Source of the DNA: Anaerolineales bacterium | GTDB lineage: Bacteria > Chloroflexota > Anaerolineae > Anaerolineales > Villigracilaceae | Reading direction: 5' to 3' | DNA: 11,344 bases | Assembly: GCA_016789485.1 (NCBI GenBank) | Contig: JAEURE010000056.1 | Coordinates: 1 to 11,344 of the forward strand | Part shown: piece after piece, positions 5,374 through 11,344 of the stretch | How the letters are laid out: each line of letters starts with the position of its first letter | Numbering within the stretch: the first letter of the stretch is position 1 | The notes under the pieces: model-generated | The model's database searches: none | Seen by the model: only the letters and a program-made list of their open reading frames with translations | Told to the model about the DNA's origin: nothing | Made by a program: the position numbers and the translations under genes

Positions 5374-7296
5374 ATGGAGAGCACAATCCAGTCATCTGAA
5401 CAAAATCAATTGCTTGCCCGTTTCTCGGGATTCTGGCAATCTTTTAAAAAGAATCGCAGTGGACTTATCGGACTTGGAATGCTTGTCGTTATTTTGGTAA
5501 TGGCTATTTTTGCGCCGCTGATCGCCCCTTATGCTTCATCTTCCACCTCCTCTGCGGGGTTGAGCGATATTTATAACCCGCCCAGCGCAGCACATTGGTT
5601 TGGGACAGATGATGCAGGGCAGGACGTATTTTCAAACTTTATTTTCGGCGCTCGGGTCTCATTGACGGTTGGTTTCTTCGCCGCATTCATTTCCATCATT
5701 ATTGGCGGGATCTTCGGATTGGTGGCTGGTTTTTTTGGCGGGCGCTGGGAAAATTTCATCATGCGCTTTACGGATATCATGCTCGTCATCCCAGACCTGC
5801 CGCTCATGGTTGTAATTGTCGCTTTGACCAAGCCCTCCCTGCTCAACATTATTTTTGTGATCGGGTTACTCGGCTGGACGACAACCGCTCGTGTTGTCCG
5901 TTCGCAAACTCTGGCGGTGAAGTCGCGAAAGTTTGTCCTTCGCGCGCGTGCCATTGGCGCAGGAAAAGGACATATTGTTAGCCATCATATTCTGCCATTA
6001 GTGATGCCGATCCTTGTGGTACAGGCAGTGCTTGTGGTTTCACTGGCAATTCTGAATGAAAGTGCCCTCTCCTTTATTGGGCTTGGTGATCCAACCGCTC
6101 TTTCCTGGGGACAAATGCTCAATTACGCCTTTGGACGCGGAGCCATGTCCACTGGGGCGTGGTGGGCATTGGTTGTTCCAGGGTTTGGAATTGTTTGGGT
6201 GGTGCTCGGGCTGACTCTGCTTGGGCAGGGTCTTGAGAAAGTGTTAAACCCAAGGCTGGAAACACATCATTTGATGCAGGGCAGGCCTTCGGTCCAGAGT
6301 GAGGCGGGGTGGGACGTTGCTAAAAAAGGAACTCTGCTCGAGGTCCAAAATCTATCCATCAACTATGTAAATGAAGGTCAGCCGCCTGCGCGTGCAGTTG
6401 AGAATGTAAGTTTTACATTGAAGGAAGGCGAACTGATCGGGCTGGTGGGCGAAAGCGGTTGTGGAAAAACAACGCTGATGCTTTCCCTACTGCGCCTGCT
6501 GCCTGCTGCTGGGCAGATCGTAAATGGCAGAGTTTTCTTTAATGGGAAAGACCTTGTGATGCTGGGGGATGAAGAATTGAATGATATTCGCTGGAAGGGG
6601 ATATCGATTGTCTTTCAAGGTGCGATGAATGCGCTTAACCCTGTCCGAACGGTTGGAGACCAGATTGCGGAATCAATTACACAGCATTTGCCCGGTTTCC
6701 CGAAGGAAAATATCGAAGCGCGTGTGATCGAACTGCTGGAATTAGTCGGGATTGCTGCCGACCATAAAGATCATTTCGCGCATCAGTATTCGGGCGGAAT
6801 GCGGCAGCGCGCCATGATTGCGATGGCGCTGGCATGCAATCCGCAAGTGATCATTGCAGACGAGCCGACCACTGCACTGGATGTGATGATTCAAGCCCAG
6901 ATCCTTGAGCTGTTGGATGGTCTTCGCAAGAAATTAGGGCTTGCCATTATTTTCGTAACTCATGACCTGGGCGTGGTTGCGGAGATGTGCGACAAAGTCC
7001 TGGTAATGTATGGCGGTGTAACGGCTGAATATGCGGATGTGGATATTATCTACAACAATCCAAAACATCCCTACACACAGGAATTACTCAAAGCCTTCCC
7101 GGACCTGACAAAGCCAAAGAAAAAATTATCCTCCATTCCCGGCTACCCACCGCGGCTGGAGGCGTTACCTGCGGGGTGCCGCTTTGCGCCGCGCTGTCCA
7201 TCCGTATTTTCCCGCTGCCATACCGAACAACCCATCCTTCATGATCTAGGGAACGAGCATCTCGCCAGCTGCCATCTCCTTGAGGCTTCAAAATGA
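5374..7296 (+). CDS. Fused peptide ABC transporter permease (DppC type) and ATPase (DppD type)
   Basis: The 640-residue chain joins two subunits that are usually separate. Residues about 20-295 are a DppC/OppC permease: first helix at about 31-50, HWFGTDDAGQDVFSNFIFGAR region near 74-94, coupling loop with RARAIGAGKGH at 190-200, and LNPRLE closing at 291-296. A short linker (about 297-318) leads into the ATPase at 320-640: Walker A GESGCGKTT (359-367), Q-loop Q415, signature SGGMRQR (473-479), Walker B IIADEP with D496 and E497, and switch H530. The oligopeptide-transporter C-terminal domain follows, with C602, C608, C615 and C633; in characterised DppD proteins this domain binds a [4Fe-4S] cluster. 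All ATPase motifs are intact. The frame runs through the join without a break, so this is not a sequencing frameshift in what is shown. The gene overlaps the next by ATGA. Fused forms are, to my knowledge, already annotated in Anaerolineae. Confidence 0.93.
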   Translation: MESTIQSSEQNQLLARFSGFWQSFKKNRSGLIGLGMLVVILVMAIFAPLIAPYASSSTSSAGLSDIYNPPSAAHWFGTDDAGQDVFSNFIFGARVSLTVGFFAAFISIIIGGIFGLVAGFFGGRWENFIMRFTDIMLVIPDLPLMVVIVALTKPSLLNIIFVIGLLGWTTTARVVRSQTLAVKSRKFVLRARAIGAGKGHIVSHHILPLVMPILVVQAVLVVSLAILNESALSFIGLGDPTALSWGQMLNYAFGRGAMSTGAWWALVVPGFGIVWVVLGLTLLGQGLEKVLNPRLETHHLMQGRPSVQSEAGWDVAKKGTLLEVQNLSINYVNEGQPPARAVENVSFTLKEGELIGLVGESGCGKTTLMLSLLRLLPAAGQIVNGRVFFNGKDLVMLGDEELNDIRWKGISIVFQGAMNALNPVRTVGDQIAESITQHLPGFPKENIEARVIELLELVGIAADHKDHFAHQYSGGMRQRAMIAMALACNPQVIIADEPTTALDVMIQAQILELLDGLRKKLGLAIIFVTHDLGVVAEMCDKVLVMYGGVTAEYADVDIIYNNPKHPYTQELLKAFPDLTKPKKKLSSIPGYPPRLEALPAGCRFAPRCPSVFSRCHTEQPILHDLGNEHLASCHLLEASK

Positions 7297-8276
7297 GCAC
7301 AGATAATTTTCTGGAACTCCGCGGATTGAAAAAATATTTCGACGTGGGACGTCCCTCCCTTTTCTCGCGAAAGTCGCGGGACTTGCACGCAGTGGATGGC
7401 GTCACTTTCACCCTGCGGCGCAGTGAAGTGATCGCGTTGGTGGGGGAGAGCGGCTGTGGAAAATCCACGCTTGCGCTTTTGCTGATGGGATTGGAAGACC
7501 CGACAGAAGGCACCGTTACCTACGAGGGACGTGACATTACCCATTTGGATGACCGCCAGCGCAAGGACCTGCGCCGCAAGATTCAAATGGTCTTTCAGGA
7601 CCCGTATGAGTCGTTGAACCCAACACAAACCATCGAAGAGATCGTCACCGAGCCGCTGGTCGTACATGGTTTTGCCAATAATGCCGACCGCGAACAAAGA
7701 GTAAAGAAAGCAATGGAAGACTCGGGTTTAAAACCTGCCGAGGTTTATTTACATCGATATCCGCACGAACTCTCTGGCGGACAGCGCCAGCGCGTGGTCA
7801 TTGCCGCGGCGCTTGTGCTCGAGCCTGAAATCATTCTTGCAGACGAACCCGTATCCATGTTGGATGTTTCCATCCGCGCAGAGATCATTAATCTGCTGGC
7901 TGAACTTCGCATCACCCGCCAGATCGCCGTCATCTTCATCACGCATGACCTGGGTTCCGTCGGCTTTTTTGCCGACCGCGTGGCTGTGATGTATCTTGGG
8001 CGTATTGTGGAAATCGGCACCATGCTTGAGGTTTTGGAAAAACCCCAGCACCCGTACACCAAGGCGCTCATCTCTGTTATCCCCGTCCCCAACCCGCGCC
8101 TGCGGCGCGAACGCATCATTCTTCAAGGGGAAACCCCCAACCCCATTGATATTCCAACTGGCTGCCGCTTTCACCCGCGCTGTCCTGTAGCGCTTGCCAC
8201 CTGCAAAGCCAGCGATCCGCCGCTTGTTACGCTCAGCAAAACGCATCAGGCTTCGTGTCTGCTTTTGGTTCAATAA
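7293..8276 (+). CDS. Peptide ABC transporter ATP-binding protein, DppF/OppF type
   Basis: This 327-residue protein is the second ATPase of the importer and should pair with the ATPase half of the fused subunit on the inner face of the membrane. Visible motifs are Walker A GESGCGKST (51-59), Q-loop Q102 in MVFQDPYESLNP, signature LSGGQRQR (160-167), Walker B ILADEP with D184 and E185, D-loop SMLD, and switch H218 in FITHD. The C-terminal domain carries C291, C297, C304 and C322, with the same 6/7/18 spacing as in the fused subunit, so both ATPases may carry an iron-sulfur cluster. The ATG at 7293 overlaps the preceding stop (ATGA), a strong sign of coupled translation. The TAA stop directly abuts the ATG of the RNA methyltransferase gene. 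Confidence 0.95.
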   Translation: MSTDNFLELRGLKKYFDVGRPSLFSRKSRDLHAVDGVTFTLRRSEVIALVGESGCGKSTLALLLMGLEDPTEGTVTYEGRDITHLDDRQRKDLRRKIQMVFQDPYESLNPTQTIEEIVTEPLVVHGFANNADREQRVKKAMEDSGLKPAEVYLHRYPHELSGGQRQRVVIAAALVLEPEIILADEPVSMLDVSIRAEIINLLAELRITRQIAVIFITHDLGSVGFFADRVAVMYLGRIVEIGTMLEVLEKPQHPYTKALISVIPVPNPRLRRERIILQGETPNPIDIPTGCRFHPRCPVALATCKASDPPLVTLSKTHQASCLLLVQ

Positions 8277-9053
8277 ATGGATATTGTCAGCCTGCAAAAC
8301 CCAAAAGTAAAATACATCGTTAAACTTCGTGAAGACAAACGCCAACGCCAGCGGGATGGGTTGATTCTCGTTGAAGGGGTTGATGAATTGACTTTGGCGC
8401 TCGAATCTGGACTTAGACCGCAATCGCTTCTGACCGCGCCTGAGCTTGCCAGCCAATCCATTGATATTTCCAACGCTGAAATTACCACTGTCAGCCGCGC
8501 GGTCTTCGAGAAAATATCCTACCGCGATAACCCAGACGGCTGGCTGGGGATCTTCCCCGTACCAAAAACTTCTTTGGATGACCTGATATTGTCAGCAACT
8601 CCATTGGTCATTGTGGCGGAGTCTGTTGAAAAGCCCGGCAACCTCGGCGCGATTCTGCGTACAGCCGACGCCGCCAAAGTGGATGCGGTCATCGTCTGCG
8701 ACCCGCGCGTGGACTTGTGGAACCCGAACGTCATCCGCGCCAGTCGCGGTGCAGTTTTTGCCGTACCCACTGTCGAGGCTGATTCGCCGACTGCGCTGGC
8801 ATGGCTCAGATTAAGAAAGATGCGCATATTGGCGGCGACGCCGTCCGCTGAAGTCTTGTATACAGATGTCAACATGAACGAACCCATCGCGGTTGCTGTC
8901 GGCACGGAAGATGAAGGGTTGACCGATTTTTGGATGCAGAACGCGGATGTGAAGGTGAGGATCCCCATGCTGGGAAAGGTCAACTCACTGAACGTTTCGA
9001 TCGCAACCGCGTTGATAACCTACGAATCTGTCAGGCAAAGAAATCGCAAGTAA
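8277..9053 (+). CDS. TrmH/SpoU-family RNA 2'-O-methyltransferase
   Basis: The 258-residue protein belongs to the SPOUT class of knotted, S-adenosylmethionine-dependent RNA ribose methyltransferases. The N-terminal substrate-binding domain (about 1-95) shows the usual SLQNPKVKYIVKL opening, a basic KRQRQRDG segment (21-28) and ILVEGVDE (30-37). The catalytic domain has motif 1 GNLGAILRTADAAKVDAV (121-138, with N122 and R128), motif 2 NPNVIRASRGAVF (149-161), and motif 3 with GTEDEGL (209-215) and IPMLGKVNSLNVSIATA (229-245), which forms the knot and cofactor site. The target nucleotide, tRNA or rRNA, cannot be told from sequence alone. Its ATG follows the DppF stop with no gap. A housekeeping modification enzyme is an unexpected partner for a transporter, so the link may only be shared transcription. 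Confidence 0.92.
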   Translation: MDIVSLQNPKVKYIVKLREDKRQRQRDGLILVEGVDELTLALESGLRPQSLLTAPELASQSIDISNAEITTVSRAVFEKISYRDNPDGWLGIFPVPKTSLDDLILSATPLVIVAESVEKPGNLGAILRTADAAKVDAVIVCDPRVDLWNPNVIRASRGAVFAVPTVEADSPTALAWLRLRKMRILAATPSAEVLYTDVNMNEPIAVAVGTEDEGLTDFWMQNADVKVRIPMLGKVNSLNVSIATALITYESVRQRNRK

Positions 9054-9087
9054 TTTTTGCCAACTAGGGGGTAAAATCGTTCAAAAT

Positions 9088-10680
9088 ATGCAGGAAAGTA
9101 AGTTTGTCCCGCCCTCTGAATTGGTCTTTGCACGTTTAGGCAAGGATTTAAGCGCTACAGCAAATGCGATTGAAGCGGCAGAGATCATTTTAAATGCGGC
9201 AAACGACCTGATCGGCTGGGATGCCTGTTACCTGATCCTGTACGATCCTGACCAGGGTGGAAGACCTCGTCCGCTGTTGGCCATTGACACAATTGATAAT
9301 AAGCGGGTGGTTGAATACAACGTTGTTCCTGAAAAACCATCGGAAAATATGCTAAAAGCCATACGCGAGGATGGCTTTTTGTCGTTATATGAAGGCGTAT
9401 TTGAAATATCCCCGTCCCTGTCTTTTGGAGATAGAAGCCAAAGGACATTGTCTCAACTATTCGTCCCCGTCCGCAGTGGTGTGCGGACCATCGGTGTGCT
9501 GTCAATCCAGAGCTATCAACTCCATGCGTATACAAAAAGCTCGCTTGAATTGCTTAAAACGCTGGCAAACCACTGCGCTGGTGCATTGGAGAGGATTTGG
9601 GCACAGGAAGCCCTGACCCAACTGGCGGAACGCTTGAAGGTTCTGTACCAGGCGGCTCATGATATCAGCGCCAGTCTGGATATGGACGAACTCTGTAATG
9701 CCATCCTTTGCACCGTTGAAAAAGTAATGCCCTGTGATGATTTCGTCATTGACGGGTATAACCCTTTGAGCAATGAGATCGTGCCGATCTATGCCATTGA
9801 ATATCCGCGCAGGCAGGTGGTTACCGAAAAGTATGTTGCCGACCACGGCATGGCGGGCTACGTGGTTCATTCCAAGCGCTCGATCCTTTTCAACAGCGTG
9901 GAAGAGATGGATAAGAGCGGGATCAACTTCGAGTTCTATGGAAGCGACGGGAAGGAAGCCTCTCAATCTCTCGTGGCAGTTCCAATGATCCGCCACGGCA
10001 GGGTGACGGGGATGATCTCCGCGCAATCCTATAAGACGGACGCCTACACAAAGGACGACCAGTATCTGCTGGAATTGCTTGCCACGCATGCAGCCATTGC
10101 GATCGAGAACTCGCGCCTTTTTACAACAGTTCAATTATTGGCAAATACCGATCCGTTGACCGGGGCACTCTCGCGCCGCAAGTTCTTTGAATTGACAGAA
10201 CATGAATTCAACCGCTCAAAGCGCTCCTTGAAACCCATTTCCATTATCATGCTGGATGTTGACGAGTTCAAAAAATTCAATGACCGTTTCGGGCATCAGG
10301 TGGGAGACCAGGTCTTGCGTCTGGTCGTTTCTCGCTGTCAAACCACCCTGCGCAGTGTGGATATTTTCGGCAGGCTGGGCGGCGAGGAATTTGCCGTGGC
10401 GCTCCCGGATACGGGGGTGGAACATGCAGTTCAAGTAGCTGTGCGTTTGAGCAAAGTGGTCGAGGACGGGGACTTTAAAAGTGCGGGGCAGCTTTTTGAA
10501 ACGTCAACAGGGAAAAAGATCGATGTGGATTCGCTGAAAGTAACCGTAAGCATAGGGGTGGCGACCTCAACTGAATCTTCCAGAAACCTCGAAGAGTTGA
10601 TGGATCAAGCCGACCGCGCCATGTATTCCGTAAAAAATGCGGGAAGAAACCGAATTCACGTCTGGAACAGCGGAGAGTGA
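9088..10680 (+). CDS. Diguanylate cyclase with two GAF sensor domains (GAF-GAF-GGDEF)
   Basis: The 530-residue protein should make cyclic di-GMP in response to a signal bound by its N-terminal part. Residues about 20-170 and 180-342 are two GAF-type domains; each ends with the pattern of a GVLSIQSY or GMISAQSY strand, then a YT...LLE(L/T)LA-type helix (136-168 and 308-341), suggesting duplication. A coiled linker with AQEALTQLAERL separates them. The GGDEF domain (about 350-525) begins NTDPLTGALSRR and has the metal site MLDVDEFKKFND (388-399), the active-site GGEEF at 430-434, and an inhibitory I-site RSVD (422-425) five residues ahead of it, so product feedback is expected. It has no membrane segment or signal peptide, so it is a soluble sensor. 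The GAF ligand is unknown. ATG 9088 is the first usable start; AGGGGGT at 9066-9072 is 15 bases upstream, rather far for a ribosome site. The next gene starts two bases after its stop. Confidence 0.93.
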   Translation: MQESKFVPPSELVFARLGKDLSATANAIEAAEIILNAANDLIGWDACYLILYDPDQGGRPRPLLAIDTIDNKRVVEYNVVPEKPSENMLKAIREDGFLSLYEGVFEISPSLSFGDRSQRTLSQLFVPVRSGVRTIGVLSIQSYQLHAYTKSSLELLKTLANHCAGALERIWAQEALTQLAERLKVLYQAAHDISASLDMDELCNAILCTVEKVMPCDDFVIDGYNPLSNEIVPIYAIEYPRRQVVTEKYVADHGMAGYVVHSKRSILFNSVEEMDKSGINFEFYGSDGKEASQSLVAVPMIRHGRVTGMISAQSYKTDAYTKDDQYLLELLATHAAIAIENSRLFTTVQLLANTDPLTGALSRRKFFELTEHEFNRSKRSLKPISIIMLDVDEFKKFNDRFGHQVGDQVLRLVVSRCQTTLRSVDIFGRLGGEEFAVALPDTGVEHAVQVAVRLSKVVEDGDFKSAGQLFETSTGKKIDVDSLKVTVSIGVATSTESSRNLEELMDQADRAMYSVKNAGRNRIHVWNSGE

Positions 10681-10682
10681 GC

Positions 10683-11344
10683 ATGCAGGCAGTCTGGTTG
10701 GAGGATCATAAAATTTCAGTGCGGGATGTACCGCAGCCGAGGAAAGACAAGGAAGCGTTGATCAGAATCCGCAAGGCTGGTATTTGCAGCACAGACCTTG
10801 AGCTGGTAAAGGGATATTATCCATACACTGGGATTTTGGGACATGAGTTCGTCGGTGAAGTGGTGGACGCTTCAGACTCCGCCTGGCTTGGCGCCCGCGT
10901 CGTGGGGGATATCAACGCTGTCTGTGGACTCTGCGAAGCCTGCCGCAACGGACGATCCACGCATTGTGAGAACCGCACTGTACTGGGGATCGCCAACCGT
11001 GACGGAGTGTTTGCCGAATACACCAGCCTGCCGCTCGAAAACTTGCACCGCGTTCCCGATTCTGTGCCTGACGAGATGGCAGTCTTCACCGAGCCGCTGG
11101 CCGCCGCGCTTGAAATTCAACAACAGATCCAGATTCAGCCGACAGACAGAGTGCTGATCATTGGCGCAGGCAGGCTGGGACAGTTGATCGCGCAGACCCT
11201 TGCGTTGACAGGTTGTGACCTGCACGTGGTGGCGCGTCATTCCTTGCAACAGAACCTGCTCACCGCGCGAGGGATTCGCGTCACTTCCGAGGCGGAGATA
11301 CAGTCCCGCAAATGGGACATCGTTGTGGAAGTGACTGGTTCCTC
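10683..11344 (+). CDS. Zinc-dependent medium-chain alcohol dehydrogenase family protein, 3' end cut by the window edge
   Basis: Translation from ATG 10683 gives 220 complete residues with no stop before the edge. The N-terminal GroES-like domain has catalytic zinc ligands C35 in AGICSTD and H54 in LGHEFVGEV, and E137 in the TEPLAAALE stretch is the likely third ligand. The structural zinc set is C81, C84, C87 and C95 in the classic CxxCxxCx7C pattern. The Rossmann domain begins with VLIIGAGRLGQLIA, whose GAGRLG (161-166) is the dinucleotide loop. The end of the next strand reads VVARHS rather than carrying an acidic residue, which hints at NADP(H) over NAD(H); this is an inference. It should oxidise an alcohol or polyol, or reduce the matching carbonyl; the substrate is unknown. 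GGAG at 10672-10675, inside the end of the cyclase gene, sits seven bases ahead of the start, and only two bases separate the genes, so they are co-translated. Confidence 0.92.
   Translation, partial: MQAVWLEDHKISVRDVPQPRKDKEALIRIRKAGICSTDLELVKGYYPYTGILGHEFVGEVVDASDSAWLGARVVGDINAVCGLCEACRNGRSTHCENRTVLGIANRDGVFAEYTSLPLENLHRVPDSVPDEMAVFTEPLAAALEIQQQIQIQPTDRVLIIGAGRLGQLIAQTLALTGCDLHVVARHSLQQNLLTARGIRVTSEAEIQSRKWDIVVEVTGS

Noticed and set aside
6240..6340. Assembly frameshift creating the permease-ATPase fusion
   Set aside because: Both domains are complete at the junction, the frame is the same on both sides, and no stop or duplicated stretch is visible; such fusions also occur in related bacteria.
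7749..8456. Minus-strand open frame of 235 residues spanning the DppF and methyltransferase genes
   Set aside because: Both plus-strand genes here have complete, conserved motifs, and the antisense product shows no recognisable domain.
9502..10134. Minus-strand open frame of 210 residues opposite the GAF domains
   Set aside because: It overlaps a well-supported sensor gene and has no ribosome site or recognisable family features.
1..11344. CRISPR arrays, insertion sequences, tRNA or rRNA genes, phage genes
   Set aside because: No repeat-spacer pattern, transposase-like protein, terminal inverted repeats, cloverleaf or rRNA-like sequence was seen in reading both strands.

Overview
The window looks like chromosomal DNA from an uncultured or environmental bacterium, most plausibly Chloroflexota of the Anaerolineae type. 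The basis is indirect: roughly balanced base composition, a peptide-transporter permease and ATPase fused in one chain (an arrangement I associate with Anaerolineae), TTG starts with clear Shine-Dalgarno sites, and a GAF-GAF-GGDEF protein in a metabolic cluster. There is no rRNA, tRNA or marker gene to prove the assignment. I see no mobile element, phage, CRISPR array or tRNA.

Layout. Positions 1-2412 hold two minus-strand genes that probably form an operon. An S9-family (prolyl-oligopeptidase-like) peptidase at 2412-544 comes first. Twenty bases after its stop comes a TTG-started creatininase-family gene, which runs off the left edge (523-1). Positions 2413-2645 are a divergent control region with several inverted repeats. 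From 2646 to the right edge every gene is on the plus strand and tightly packed: a family-5 solute-binding lipoprotein (2646-4274), a strong 17-bp hairpin (4282-4319), a DppB-type permease (4343-5371), a fused DppC-type permease plus DppD-type ATPase (5374-7296), a DppF-type ATPase (7293-8276), a TrmH/SpoU-type RNA methyltransferase (8277-9053), a GAF-GAF-GGDEF diguanylate cyclase (9088-10680) and the first two thirds of a zinc-dependent medium-chain dehydrogenase (10683 to the edge).

How the genes fit together. The transporter set is complete: binding protein, two permease domains and two ATPase domains, carried on four polypeptides. It should import peptides or a similar oligomer. The divergent peptidase has no signal peptide and an intact Ser/Asp/His triad, so it could cleave imported peptides in the cytoplasm. 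The creatininase-family protein could act on a cyclic or amide-containing compound. The last three plus-strand genes have no obvious link to transport but sit 0, 34 and 2 bases apart, so they may share its transcript.

Most of the window is ordinary accessory metabolism. The points most worth checking are the two-domain creatininase-like protein with a stripped-down, ligand-free N-terminal copy, the permease-ATPase fusion, the intercistronic hairpin after the binding-protein gene, and the paired cysteines in extracytoplasmic insertions of both the binding protein and the first permease. I found no convincing evidence of a wholly new system.
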